Notes: a model not told the origin generated them from the letters alone. DNA of 48,563 nt from an uncultured Lachnospiraceae bacterium (GCA_946537305.1 CAMNFR010000002.1:1-48563), one strand, 5' to 3'; positions 24,743 through 33,816 are shown, numbered from the stretch's first letter. Program-made: numbers and translations.

Positions 24743-25237
24743 ATGGAAGCATCACATATTATTCACCCGATCCCACCCACCTATGACAGCCATTCGGAGG
24801 TGCTGATCCTGGGGAGCTTTCCCTCCATAAAATCCCGGGAGATGAAATACTTCTACGGGCACCCGCAGAACCGTTTCTGGCGGGTGATGGCGGCGGTCTT
24901 TGAAGAGCCGGTGCCGATGAGCGTGGAGGAACGCCACGCTTTTCTGATCCGAAATCACGTGGCCGCCTGGGATGTGATCGCGTCCTGCACCATCACCGGG
25001 TCCTCCGACAGCAGTATTCGGGATGTTGTGGTCAACGATTTGAGCGAGATTTTGAAAACGGCGCCTATCCGTCGGATTTACGTGAACGGACGGAAGGCGG
25101 AGGAGTATTACAAGAAGTATACGCAGGGCATGACCGGCCGGGCCGCCATCTGTCTGCCGTCCACCAGTCCGGCCAATGCGGCCTGGAGCCTGGAACGGCT
25201 GATTCCGGCCTGGCAGCGAGTGAGGTGCGGCGAGTAG
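24743..25237 (+). CDS. DNA-deoxyinosine glycosylase (UDG superfamily family 6)
   Basis: 164 residues. ILGSFPSIKSREMKYFYGHPQNRFW near the N-terminus and LPSTSPANAAWS near the C-terminus are the motifs of the hypoxanthine-DNA glycosylase branch of the uracil-DNA glycosylase superfamily. The enzyme excises deaminated bases such as hypoxanthine, opening base-excision repair in the cytoplasm. WDVIASC is the conserved centre. GAGG lies 8 nt before the ATG. It follows the LysR gene by 18 bp and probably shares its transcript, without an obvious functional tie. Substrate preference (hypoxanthine rather than uracil) is by family resemblance. Confidence 0.85.
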   Translation: MEASHIIHPIPPTYDSHSEVLILGSFPSIKSREMKYFYGHPQNRFWRVMAAVFEEPVPMSVEERHAFLIRNHVAAWDVIASCTITGSSDSSIRDVVVNDLSEILKTAPIRRIYVNGRKAEEYYKKYTQGMTGRAAICLPSTSPANAAWSLERLIPAWQRVRCGE

Positions 25238-25293
25238 GCGCCTGAAATAGCGGACAGGGCAGAACAATAATATAAAGGGAGTGCGGCAGTCAA

Positions 25294-26019
25294 ATGAAAG
25301 AGGCAGCAGTGATGCAGAAACCTTTTGTGCAGATGCGGAATGTAGTAAAGACCTACCGCATGGGCGAGGTGGAGATCCGGGCGGTGAACGGGATCGATCT
25401 GGACATATTCCAGGGGGAGTTTGTTGTGATCGTCGGCCCCAGCGGCGCCGGAAAGACCACCGTTCTGAATCTGCTGGGCGGCATGGATAAGGCTACCTCC
25501 GGCAGCATATTGGTAGACGGTCAGGAAATCAGCACCTACAACAGCCGGAAGCTCACGGGCTACCGGCGGGACGACATTGGGTTTGTCTTTCAGTTCTACA
25601 ATCTGATCCAGAATCTGAATGCACTGGAAAATGTGGAGATGGCAATGCAGATCTGCAAGTCCCCGCTGGACCCTGCACAGATGCTTCGGGATGTGGGGCT
25701 GGGCGACCGCATGGAAAACTTCCCCTCGCAGTTATCCGGCGGAGAGCAGCAGCGCGTGGCCATCGCCCGGGCGCTGGCAAAAAATCCGAAGCTGCTGCTC
25801 TGCGATGAGCCGACCGGCGCCCTGGATTACCAGACCGGAAAGGCCATTCTGGGATTGCTGCAGGACACCTGCCGGGAAAAGGGGATGACGGTAATCGTGA
25901 TCACGCACAATCAGGCGATCGCGCCGATGGCAGACCGCGTGATTCACATCCGGAACGGAAAGGTCAGCGAGACCCGGGTGAACGATCACAGAGTGCCCGT
26001 GGAAGAAATCGAGTGGTAA
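25294..26019 (+). CDS. ABC transporter ATP-binding protein (MacB/LolD type)
   Basis: 241 residues. Walker A is GPSGAGKTT (about 49-57), the Q loop follows in VFQFYNLIQ, the signature is LSGGEQQR, Walker B is [12 protein letters not shown] and the H-loop histidine is in VIVITHNQ. This set is typical of ATPases serving FtsX-type permeases (MacB, LolD, antimicrobial-peptide exporters). GGGAG lies 13 nt before the ATG at 25294; an in-frame ATG at 25312 is an alternative start. The permease gene follows after 99 bp, so the two form one exporter or mechanotransmission complex at the membrane. Confidence 0.93.
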   Translation: MKEAAVMQKPFVQMRNVVKTYRMGEVEIRAVNGIDLDIFQGEFVVIVGPSGAGKTTVLNLLGGMDKATSGSILVDGQEISTYNSRKLTGYRRDDIGFVFQFYNLIQNLNALENVEMAMQICKSPLDPAQMLRDVGLGDRMENFPSQLSGGEQQRVAIARALAKNPKLLLCDEPTGALDYQTGKAILGLLQDTCREKGMTVIVITHNQAIAPMADRVIHIRNGKVSETRVNDHRVPVEEIEW

Positions 26020-26118
26020 ACGCGAGCTTGGAAGAAAAGAGTTCAGAAGAAGCAAGAACAGAGGAAGTGACCACATAAGAAGCACACGCAGGAATAAAGC
26101 AGAAAGGAGGATCCGCAG

Positions 26119-29100
26119 ATGAAGGCCATTCATAAAGATTTTTTTCGAGAGATCAGCAAGTCTGTCAGCCGCTATCTGTCGATCCTTTTTATTGTGGCTT
26201 TGGGCGTGGCTTTCTTTTCCGGGATCCGGGCGACCAGTCCGGATATGAAAATGACGCTCGATCACTATCTGGATCAGACAGAGTATATGGATATCCGCGT
26301 GCTCTCGACCATGGGACTGACGGAGGAGGATGTCCGGGCCGTGGCGGCCCTGGATGGCGTAGAAGCCGTGGAGGCCTCCTACACCTACGATGCCTATGTG
26401 ATCAGCGGACAGGAAAAGCACGTGCTGCATTTTCTTTCAGTCCCGCAGATGCTCAACAGCTACGACCTGGTGGAGGGGCGGGATATCTCTGATGCCGGGG
26501 AGTGCGTGGTGGACCGCTATATGGTGGATAAATTCGGGTTTCAGATCGGTGATACGCTGACGGTCACGGCGCCGGCGGATGATGATCTTTCCGATCATCT
26601 GACGCGGGAGACCTTTACGATCGTTGGAATCGTCACCAGCTCCAGCTATTTTACCGTGAACCGGGACGCCACTGATATCGGCAATGGCAGCACGGACGCC
26701 TTTGTCTATCTGGAGCGGGAGGCGTTTGCCACGGATTATTACAGTGCGCTGCATGTGGTGGTGCGCGGCGCAGCGCAGGAGACCGCTTTTTCGGAAAAAT
26801 ATGACGCTACCGTAAAGCAGGTGACGGACCGGCTGGAGGATATTCGGGCCGCCAGAGAGGAAGCCCGGTACGAAGAGATCCGGGGAGAGGCTCTTTCCGA
26901 GATAGGCAAGGCAGAGTCGGAGCTGGCGGAGGCAGAGGAAGAGGCTGAATCCGAACTGGCGGAAGCAGCAGAGAAGCTCGCGGACGGAGAAAAGGAGCTT
27001 TCTGACGGCCGCGAGGAACTGGCGGACGGAAAAGCGACCTATTCCAGCGAAGTGGAAAAGGCAGAAAAAGATCTGTCCTCCGGAGAGAAGGAACTGTCCG
27101 AGGGCCGCAAAGAGCTGCGTTCCGGGGAAGAGTCTCTGGAGGCCGGCCGTGAGGAATTAGAAAAAGGGAAAAAGGAACTGAAGGCCTCTGAGAAAAAACT
27201 GGAAAAGGGCCGGAAAGAATACGAAAAAGGTCTGCAGGAAATGGCATCCGGCCAGGCGGAGCTGGAATCCGCCGAGGCGGAACTTGCGGCTGCTGCAGCC
27301 GAATTGCAGAAAAATAAAGAGCTGCTGGAAGCCAACCGGAAGGAACTGGATGCGACCAGGCAGGAACTGGTGACAAACAAGAAGACAATTCAGGAACAGA
27401 AGGCAGGGGCAGAAAAAACAGTAAAGCAGCTTGCGGAACAGGAATCGCAGCTGCAGGAGCAGCTTGCGGCGGCAAAAGCGGCAAAGAAGGCTCTGGAGGA
27501 GCAGATCAATGCGGCGGAGACGCCAGAGAGCACCGAACAGGCAGAAGGTGGAATGTCCGCGGAGGCATTGGCTGTGTTGAAGGAACAGCTGGCGCAGGCG
27601 GAGGCCGGCATCGAGGCTCTGGAGAAGGCACAAGCGGAGGTCGAGGCCGGAAAGAAGGCGGCGGAAGACGGACTGGAAAAGCTGGATGCGGCGATCGCAC
27701 AGATCGATCAGGCGTTGAATGATCCGAATTCCGAACTGAATCTTGGCGCTGCAGCACTAGCGGCTGTCGAGAAGGAGCTGGCCAAAGGAGAGAGCGAATA
27801 CGAATCCGGCGTGGCAGAGCTGAAAAAGAATCAGAAGAAGATGGAGGCGGCGCAGAAAGAACTGAAAAAGGCCGCCGGAGATCTGGTATCGGGGCAGCAG
27901 CAGTTAGACGCCGGCTGGGCAGAATATGCCTCCGGCGAATCGTTGCTGGAGGAAAACGAAGAAAAGCTTCGTGATGCCAGGGCAGAGCTGAAAAGCGGCG
28001 AATCGGAGCTTGCTGACGGAAGAAAGACGTTGGAGGACAAGAAGGCAGAGGCAGCCTCAGAATTCTCGAAGGCGGAAAAGGAACTGGCAGAGGGCGAGTC
28101 CGAGCTGGCGGAAGCACAGTCGGAATACGAGAGCGGAAGCCGGAAAGCATCCGAGGAAATCGCCTCCGCAGAGGCGGAGATCGCCGATGCAAAGGAGGAA
28201 CTGGAGGATCTGGACAGGCCGGAGTGGTACATTCTGGACCGCGGTAAGACGGGCGGATATGTAGAATACGGTCAGAACGCGGACCGCATCGGCACCATCG
28301 GCTGCATTTTTCCGCTCATCTTTTTCCTGGTAGCGGCATTGATCAGCCTGACAACGATGACGCGGATGGTGGAAGCGGAGCGGGTAGAGATCGGCACGCT
28401 GAAGGCACTGGGATATAGTGAGCGGCAGATCGCGGCCAAGTATGTGTGGTATGCGCTGTCTGCCAGCCTGATTGGAAGCGCGATTGGCCTGGTCTTTGGA
28501 CAGAAATTCATTCCGTGGTTAATTATTTCCACCTATATGATTCTTTATCCGAATCTTCCCGTGATCCTGACGCCGCTCAACCTGTATTTTTCACTGCTTT
28601 CTGCCGGCGCAGCTATCCTATGTGTGACCGGCGCGGCGTACGCCACCTGTCATTCCGTGCTGCGGGAAACGCCTGCGCAGCTGATGCGCCCGGCCGCGCC
28701 GCCAGCAGGCAAAAAGATCCTGCTGGAGCGCATCCGGCCGCTGTGGCGGCGCCTGTCCTTCACCGGAAAGGTGACGCTCCGGAATATGTTCCGGTACAAG
28801 AAGAGATTCTTCATGACCATTTTCGGGACGGGGGGCTGCACCGCGCTGCTGGTGTTCGGATTCGGACTGACAGATTCTATCGGCGGCGTGGTGGAGAGAC
28901 AGTATGACCATATCAGCCGGTATGATATGACCGTTACCCTGAAGGAGGATACCTCGGAAGCGGATCTGGCGGCGGTAGAAGAGGTGCTGCATGCATCCGA
29001 AGCGGCAGAGGGGTATGCGCTGCTGCGGCAGCGGCTGCTGGAAATCGACGCCGGCCGGGTCAACTACAGTGCGTATCTGACGGTGCCGACGGATCCGTCA

Positions 29101-29895
29101 GGCTATGACGCCTATTTTCAGATGGCGGACCGGGAGACGGGAGAAGTTTATGAACTGGGGGATGAAAGGGTTATTATCACTGAGAAGCTGGCGGATCTGA
29201 TGGAACTGGTGCCGGGAGAGGAAATAACCGTTCAGGATGGGGATCTGACAGCCACGTTTACGGTGGGTGCCGTCGCGGAAAACTATCTGATGAGCTACAT
29301 TTTCATGTCCCCCGCGCTTTATGGGAAAGGCTTCGGACAGGCGCCGGTCATCAATACCATACAGATTCAGGCGCCGAAAGCATCAGAAAAGGAGTTGGAT
29401 GAGCTCTCAGAGGAGATCCTGAAGGAGGATGCGCCTTCCGGGACAACGACCACAGAATACACCCGGTCGCAGTTCGCGCGGGTGTTGAACAGCCTGGATA
29501 TCATCACGCTGGTGGTCGTGGTCGCCGCGGCCATGCTGGCGTTTGTGGTGCTGTATAATCTCAACAATATCAACATGACGGAGCGGCGGCGGGAGCTGGC
29601 GACCATCAAGGTCCTGGGCTTCTATGATGGGGAGACGGCGGCCTACATCTTTCGTGAGAATATCCTGCTGACCGTGGTCGGCTCTGCCCTGGGCCTGATC
29701 TTGGGAAAATTCCTGCATTATTTTATCATCACGACCGTGGAGACCGATGTGATCATGTTCATCCGGGCCGCGCAGCCGCACAGCTATGCATATTCGTTCG
29801 GCCTGACGTGCCTGTTTTCCCTGTTGGTCAATGGAATCATGTATTTTAGCGTGAAAAAGATCGATATGATCGAGTCGTTGAAGTCTGTGGAGTAG
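26119..29895 (+). CDS. FtsX-type ABC permease with large inserted coiled coil
   Basis: 1258 residues. The first TM helix (about 18-40) leads to an extracellular MacB-like domain (about 45-245). Residues 250-695 are a long Glu/Lys/Ala-rich coiled coil with repeating ELxxGxxEL units (ELSDGREELADG, ELSEGRKELRSG). RPEWYILDR then leads to an FtsX core (about 715-840, three TM helices), a further TM and extracellular domain (about 870-1110) and a C-terminal FtsX module (about 1120-1250). AAAGGAGG precedes the ATG. Such permeases move lipids, peptides or lipoproteins, or transmit force across the membrane; the coiled coil would extend outside the cell. Compare the minus-strand locus 38031-43310, where the coiled coil is a separate lipoprotein. 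Confidence 0.88.
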   Translation: MKAIHKDFFREISKSVSRYLSILFIVALGVAFFSGIRATSPDMKMTLDHYLDQTEYMDIRVLSTMGLTEEDVRAVAALDGVEAVEASYTYDAYVISGQEKHVLHFLSVPQMLNSYDLVEGRDISDAGECVVDRYMVDKFGFQIGDTLTVTAPADDDLSDHLTRETFTIVGIVTSSSYFTVNRDATDIGNGSTDAFVYLEREAFATDYYSALHVVVRGAAQETAFSEKYDATVKQVTDRLEDIRAAREEARYEEIRGEALSEIGKAESELAEAEEEAESELAEAAEKLADGEKELSDGREELADGKATYSSEVEKAEKDLSSGEKELSEGRKELRSGEESLEAGREELEKGKKELKASEKKLEKGRKEYEKGLQEMASGQAELESAEAELAAAAAELQKNKELLEANRKELDATRQELVTNKKTIQEQKAGAEKTVKQLAEQESQLQEQLAAAKAAKKALEEQINAAETPESTEQAEGGMSAEALAVLKEQLAQAEAGIEALEKAQAEVEAGKKAAEDGLEKLDAAIAQIDQALNDPNSELNLGAAALAAVEKELAKGESEYESGVAELKKNQKKMEAAQKELKKAAGDLVSGQQQLDAGWAEYASGESLLEENEEKLRDARAELKSGESELADGRKTLEDKKAEAASEFSKAEKELAEGESELAEAQSEYESGSRKASEEIASAEAEIADAKEELEDLDRPEWYILDRGKTGGYVEYGQNADRIGTIGCIFPLIFFLVAALISLTTMTRMVEAERVEIGTLKALGYSERQIAAKYVWYALSASLIGSAIGLVFGQKFIPWLIISTYMILYPNLPVILTPLNLYFSLLSAGAAILCVTGAAYATCHSVLRETPAQLMRPAAPPAGKKILLERIRPLWRRLSFTGKVTLRNMFRYKKRFFMTIFGTGGCTALLVFGFGLTDSIGGVVERQYDHISRYDMTVTLKEDTSEADLAAVEEVLHASEAAEGYALLRQRLLEIDAGRVNYSAYLTVPTDPSGYDAYFQMADRETGEVYELGDERVIITEKLADLMELVPGEEITVQDGDLTATFTVGAVAENYLMSYIFMSPALYGKGFGQAPVINTIQIQAPKASEKELDELSEEILKEDAPSGTTTTEYTRSQFARVLNSLDIITLVVVVAAAMLAFVVLYNLNNINMTERRRELATIKVLGFYDGETAAYIFRENILLTVVGSALGLILGKFLHYFIITTVETDVIMFIRAAQPHSYAYSFGLTCLFSLLVNGIMYFSVKKIDMIESLKSVE

Positions 29896-29942
29896 GAGCG
29901 AAAAACAGAAAACAGTGTGAACAGAAACTTTATCGCGCTAAA

Positions 29943-29971
29943 GGGTCACAGCTAAACGTCCCCAATGACCC
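29943..29971. repeat. GGGTCA/TGACCC inverted repeat after the permease gene
   Basis: GGGTCA (29943-29948) pairs with TGACCC (29966-29971). Just upstream, 29920-29934 reads GAACAGAAACTTTATCG, close to the shared leader motif of 4471 and 16753, but here with no gene in position to use it. Confidence 0.35.
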
Positions 29972-29985
29972 AAGTGAGCTTATCC

Positions 29986-30432
29986 TCAGATGCCTGCCGA
30001 TTCCCGGCAGGCATTTTTTTCGACCATTTCCAGAAGGGATTTCAGGGAAGACCAGTCTTCCGGGGAGATATCCTGCGACAGCTTCCGGTCATAATCATCA
30101 TGGATGGCAGCCAGCGTGGCGGCCATCTCCAGCCCTGCTGCGGTCAGCTCCAGCTGGTACTGCCGGCGGTTGTCTGGGTCCTGCCGGCGCGTCAGATGCC
30201 CCAGATCCTCCAGCTTGCGCGCGTCCCGTGCTACGCTGGTTTTATCCAGCGCGTAAAAGGCGGTGATATCCTCCTGACTGCAGCCGGGATGCCGATGGGT
30301 ATAAAAGACGATCAGGTGCATGATGCCGGTATAGCCATAGGGGGCCAGATGCCGGCGCAGATGGCGTATGCGCAAGCGGTTGATGCGAAGCAGATGTCCC
30401 AGTACTTTGTCCTCTTTCGGTAATTTCTGCAT
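29986..30432 (-). CDS. MarR-family transcriptional regulator
   Basis: 148 residues with the MarR winged helix (about 30-110): CSQEDITAFYALDKTSVARDARKLEDLGHLTRRQDPDNRRQYQLELTAAG is close to family consensus, though I quote only its character here: recognition helix then the DxRR wing. AGAGGA precedes the ATG. The gene lies 70 bp downstream of a MATE efflux gene on the same strand, so the two are likely co-transcribed and the protein probably represses the pump until a ligand is bound. The last codons overlap a plus-strand terminator for the convergent ABC operon. Ligand unknown. Confidence 0.9.
   Translation of the reverse strand: MQKLPKEDKVLGHLLRINRLRIRHLRRHLAPYGYTGIMHLIVFYTHRHPGCSQEDITAFYALDKTSVARDARKLEDLGHLTRRQDPDNRRQYQLELTAAGLEMAATLAAIHDDYDRKLSQDISPEDWSSLKSLLEMVEKNACRESAGI
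29991..30020 (+). terminator. Terminator of the ABC operon, inside the MarR coding end
   Basis: TGCCTGCC (29991-29998) and GGCAGGCA (30006-30013) form an 8-bp stem followed by seven T residues (30014-30020). It lies within the last codons of the convergent MarR gene, whose stop is at 29986-29988. Confidence 0.85.
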
Positions 30433-30502
30433 GGTGGTTTCCTCTTGCAGAACAGCAATTGTTCCGTTTCTGTTTATTTCTTGGAGCTGTCTTTTACGGA
30501 GT

Positions 30503-31894
30503 TTAGATCTTTATCTCGGTCCCATCCAGCCAGGCGGCTTCCTCCCGCCGGATTCGTTTAATGGCGAGTCGCAGAATGATGGTGCCGGGGATCAGGGTCA
30601 GCAGATCCGCGATGGCCTGCACGGAGGCGATGCCGTTCCCGCCGAGCAGGGCCGCCAGCGGGAAGATGATGGGCAGGAAGCAGGTGCCCTGCCGGGAGGT
30701 GGCCAGAATGATGGCCCAGCCGGCAAAACCAAGCGCACCGCACAGCATGTTGACCATGGCCACCCAGGCGTGTACCGGCAGCGCCAGACACTGCAGCCGT
30801 ATGCACAGCGCGCCGATACGCTGCATCTCCGGATCCGCAACAGAGAACAGATGAATGATGGGCACAGCGAAGATAGCCAGCAGCAATCCCATCAGGATAG
30901 AGCCGAAGACCGCGAACTTCCAGGCAAAATCGTAACATTCCTTTACCCGGTCAAAGCGCCTGGCGCCCCAGTTGAAGCCAGCTACCGGCTGATAACCGGA
31001 GCCAAAGCCTAAGATAATGCCAAAGGGGAACATCATAATCTTGGTAGAAACGCCGATACCTGCCAGTACGGAGTCGGAAATGCTTCCGGCAATGTTATTC
31101 AGGATGATGGCGGAGATCACGGCCAGACCATTTCGCAGCAGGGAAGAGGACCCCACGCTGATGATCTGATAATAAATTTCCTTATCCAGGCGGATCAGGC
31201 GCGGAGAGATCTTCAGCAGGCTCTTGCCGCTGAAATAGGGGTAGATCAGGATACCGAAGCTGACCAGCTTGGAGATGGCGGTGGCCATGGAGGCGCCTGC
31301 CACGCCCAGTCCGAAGTGGAAGATGAAGATGGGATCCAGGAAGCAGTTCAGGATACCGCCGAAGCCCATGCCGATCATGGAGAGCATGGCGCTTCCCTCC
31401 GCGCGCAGGCATTGGTTCATCACAAAGCTGGTGGACATGAACGGAGCCACCATCAGCACATAGGTGGCATACTGGATCGAGTATTCTTCGCAGGTGCTGG
31501 TTGCGCCTAGGAGGCGCACCAGGGGATGCATGAAGAGTGTCCCGAAGACCAGAATCAGCGCGCCGAACAGCCCCGCGGTAAACCAGGCGGTGGACAGTAC
31601 ATGAGTCGCCCGCTCTTTCTGTCCAGCGCCCAGCAGTCTGGCAATGTAGCTGTTGGCACCGATAGCCAAAAGTGAACCGCCCATCATGATGATCTGATCC
31701 AGAGACTGGTTCACGCTGACGGCCGCCGTGGCGTTGGTGCCCAGCGAGCTGACAAAATAGGTGTCGGCCAGATTATAGATGGACGTGATCAGAAAAGCGA
31801 CGATGGTGGGGATTGCCATCTCCAGTGTGACCTTGGGGATGGGATCGTTCAGCATTTTTAATTCACGGGGGGATTGAGATCGTTCGTGGGACAT
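30503..31894 (-). CDS. MATE-family efflux transporter
   Basis: 463 residues, about 12 TM helices. Family features include ADTYFVSSLGTNATAAVSV in the first lobe, GAGQKERA in the first loop, and GFGSGYQPVAGFNWGARRFDRVKE in the second lobe. It exports drugs or metabolites by Na+ or H+ exchange. I place the start at MSHERSQ, preceded by GAAAGGA at 12 nt. The frame stays open to 32125, but that extension would translate a 15-bp tandem repeat and a terminator. A MarR gene follows on the same strand. It is of a different subtype from the MATE protein at 8427: the loop motifs and N-termini differ. Confidence 0.92.
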   Translation of the reverse strand: MSHERSQSPRELKMLNDPIPKVTLEMAIPTIVAFLITSIYNLADTYFVSSLGTNATAAVSVNQSLDQIIMMGGSLLAIGANSYIARLLGAGQKERATHVLSTAWFTAGLFGALILVFGTLFMHPLVRLLGATSTCEEYSIQYATYVLMVAPFMSTSFVMNQCLRAEGSAMLSMIGMGFGGILNCFLDPIFIFHFGLGVAGASMATAISKLVSFGILIYPYFSGKSLLKISPRLIRLDKEIYYQIISVGSSSLLRNGLAVISAIILNNIAGSISDSVLAGIGVSTKIMMFPFGIILGFGSGYQPVAGFNWGARRFDRVKECYDFAWKFAVFGSILMGLLLAIFAVPIIHLFSVADPEMQRIGALCIRLQCLALPVHAWVAMVNMLCGALGFAGWAIILATSRQGTCFLPIIFPLAALLGGNGIASVQAIADLLTLIPGTIILRLAIKRIRREEAAWLDGTEIKI

Positions 31895-31945
31895 GGTATC
31901 GTGTGTCCTTTCATGGCAGCGGGGCAGAACTGGTAACCGTATAAT

Positions 31946-32050
31946 CGTTGACAGTATAATTGTTGACAGTGCAATCGCTGACAATACAACCGTTGATAAT
32001 AAAATCGTTGATAATAAAACCGTTGAAGATGCAAACAGTTGCATATAAAA
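31946..32050. repeat. 15-bp tandem repeat upstream of the MATE-MarR operon
   Basis: Six units of the pattern CGTTGAYARTAHAAY occupy 31946-32035, with a degenerate seventh to 32050. On the minus strand the units carry TATACT- and TTGTCA-like sequences, so the array may contain the promoter of the MATE gene, and its copy number may affect it. Confidence 0.7.
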
Positions 32051-32094
32051 CAGTCGGGGAGCGCTACCTATTCTAGCACTCCCCGACTGTTTGT
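32050..32094 (-). terminator. Terminator of the thiamine pyrophosphokinase gene
   Basis: ACAGTCGGGGAG (32050-32061) pairs with CTCCCCGACTGT (32080-32091). On the minus strand it is followed by TTTTAT. The hairpin ends 57 bp after the stop of the minus-strand gene. Confidence 0.85.
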
Positions 32095-32147
32095 CAATAG
32101 AAAAACGACAGAGTATCTGGTTCATAGAGCCGGATCGCTCTGTGACG

Positions 32148-32774
32148 TCACCGCCGGTCCTTGATCAGAAGCAGTTTTCCATCCCGAATAGACACCCGGG
32201 CGGTCTTACCGGGCAGCACCTCATTGCTGACGCCGTACTGGTACTCGCAGGTGATTTCCGCGTCCTGCAGCAGATATTTGGCGTTTTCAATCGTAATGCC
32301 CTTCGCACAGCCGGAAATGTTTACGAGAGAGAAGAAGGCATAGCGGTCGGGAATCTCCACCGGCTCGCCGGAGATGATCTCCATCTCGGAGTAATCATCG
32401 ATGATTGTCCCCTTCTTTCCCGCGGCGTCCAGATACAGCAGAATATACACATTTCCCAGGGTATGGTCCAGTCTGGCCCCGATCACCCCGATCAGAAGAA
32501 ATTCCTCAAAGCCGCGCCGAATGGCTTCCTTTACGGCGTACATGGTATCGGTGTCATCCTTTTCGCAGGGGAGTACGATGGTCTCGGTCTTCAAGTGCGG
32601 ATTTTCGTGGGAATCAAAATCCCCCACGATCAAAGACGGGGCCACCTGCAGGGCTTCCAGGTGCTTCAGGCCGCTGTCGCAGTAAATGACAAAGTCATCC
32701 GCACGCAGCTGCTTCCGCACAGCCTCATAATTTCTGATATCAGCGCCTCCTACGATCACACAGCGTCTGTTCAT
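32148..32774 (-). CDS. thiN: Thiamine diphosphokinase
   Basis: 208 residues, the usual length. It transfers pyrophosphate from ATP to thiamine, making the cofactor thiamine diphosphate. Visible signatures are IVGDFDS (about 49-55) and the adjacent CEKDDTDTMYAVKEA, which bind Mg-ATP, and IGARLDHTLGNVYIL. The C-terminal beta domain (SISGCAKGITIENAKY region) binds thiamine. AGAGGAG precedes the ATG by 6 nt. The gene stands alone on the minus strand with its own terminator. GTAGATATATTCTAC (32828-32842) is a short dyad in its likely promoter. Confidence 0.92.
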   Translation of the reverse strand: MNRRCVIVGGADIRNYEAVRKQLRADDFVIYCDSGLKHLEALQVAPSLIVGDFDSHENPHLKTETIVLPCEKDDTDTMYAVKEAIRRGFEEFLLIGVIGARLDHTLGNVYILLYLDAAGKKGTIIDDYSEMEIISGEPVEIPDRYAFFSLVNISGCAKGITIENAKYLLQDAEITCEYQYGVSNEVLPGKTARVSIRDGKLLLIKDRR

Positions 32775-32884
32775 AACGATCTCCTCTGTTCCGGCTGTTC
32801 TAAAATAGTTCTAAAATAGTTTTTACTGTAGATATATTCTACATCCTCTATAGTGAAAAAACAAGCGTGCTCATAGCAGCGAAT

Positions 32885-32909
32885 TTGTTTGTACAATCTG
32901 TACGAACAA
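32885..32909. promoter_or_regulatory. Dyad operator between thiN and the flavin reductase gene
   Basis: TTGTTTGTACA (32885-32895) and TGTACGAACAA (32899-32909) are 11-bp inverted repeats with one mismatch and a 3-bp centre. The site lies in the divergent intergenic region, upstream of the flavin reductase promoter candidate (TTGTGT 32946-32951, 16 bp, TATACG 32968-32973). Compatible with a dimeric regulator. Confidence 0.5.
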
Positions 32910-33067
32910 GTTTGCAGATATGACAAATAATTAACTTTCATTACTTTGTGTTTTGTGATATTATCATTATACGCTTCGCGAGAATGCGCAGGGTGCTGTC
33001 GCATCAATGCGTGAGGTTCTTGAAAAATGGCTGGCGCATTTAACATATAAAAACGGGAGAGTTGATC

Positions 33068-33763
33068 ATGAAAATAGAGGAAGCATCGGCAACCCGGGAG
33101 AAGATCCGTTTCAAGCCTGGCAATATGCTCTACCCCGTGCCGGCGGTGATGGTGACCTGCGGCAGGCACGACGGGGAATCCAATATCATCACCATTGCCT
33201 GGGCGGGTACGGTCTGTAGCAATCCGCCCATGGTCTCCATATCGGTGCGGCCGGACCGCTATTCGTATCATCTCATCAAAGAGACCGGGGCCTTTGCCGT
33301 CAACCTGGTGACAGAGCCGCTGACGAGGGCTATGGATTACTGTGGCGTGCGCTCGGGAAGGGATCACGACAAATGGAAGGAGTGTTCCCTGACGCCCGTG
33401 CCGGCGGAGACCATAGACTGTCCGCTGATCGAAGAGTCACCGGTGAATATTGAGTGCAAGGTAGTGGCCGAGCACGCGCTGGGTTCCCACCATATGTTCC
33501 TGGCGGAGGTCACGGCGGTGCAGGTGGACGGGCGGTATATGGATGAGCGCGGAAAATTCGACCTGAACGCCGCGGGGCTGGTGGCCTACTCCCACGGGAC
33601 CTATTTCAGCCTGGGAGAGCAGCTGGGTACATTTGGTTACAGTGTGAAGAAGACGCCCGCAAAGAAAGCAGCCGTGAAAAAGAAAATGGATGCAAAGAAG
33701 ATGACCGAAAAAAAGGCAACGGCTAAGAAGACAGTTGCGAAAAAGATACATAAGAAACAGTAG
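33068..33763 (+). CDS. Flavin reductase-like FMN-binding protein with Lys-rich tail
   Basis: 231 residues. Residues 10-190 form a flavin reductase-like split barrel: MLYPVPAVMVTCG, NIITIAWAGTVCSNPPMVSISVRP and FAVNLVT are typical. Members bind FMN and reduce flavins or act as electron carriers in anaerobes. The start is the ATG at 33068 behind GGGAGAG; the TTG at 33062 is less likely. The last 37 residues are a Lys/Ala/Thr tail of repeated AKK units, resembling histone-H1-like proteins, which is not part of the usual fold. The Ldh-family gene follows after 53 bp. Confidence 0.88.
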   Translation: MKIEEASATREKIRFKPGNMLYPVPAVMVTCGRHDGESNIITIAWAGTVCSNPPMVSISVRPDRYSYHLIKETGAFAVNLVTEPLTRAMDYCGVRSGRDHDKWKECSLTPVPAETIDCPLIEESPVNIECKVVAEHALGSHHMFLAEVTAVQVDGRYMDERGKFDLNAAGLVAYSHGTYFSLGEQLGTFGYSVKKTPAKKAAVKKKMDAKKMTEKKATAKKTVAKKIHKKQ

Positions 33764-33816
33764 ATTCCAGATGAGCGGGAGAAAACAATCGGATCGAAGA
33801 TCCGGAACAGGAGAGT

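Noticed and set aside
23550-32050. Tandem repeats at 23550, 31946 and 13870 as possible CRISPR arrays
   Set aside because: Units are contiguous with no unique spacers, and no cas genes are present.
31895-32125. N-terminal extension of the second MATE protein (repeated LLST-type pentapeptides)
   Set aside because: It would translate the 15-bp tandem array and a terminator; MSHERSQ has the only plausible start and the family N-terminus begins soon after it.
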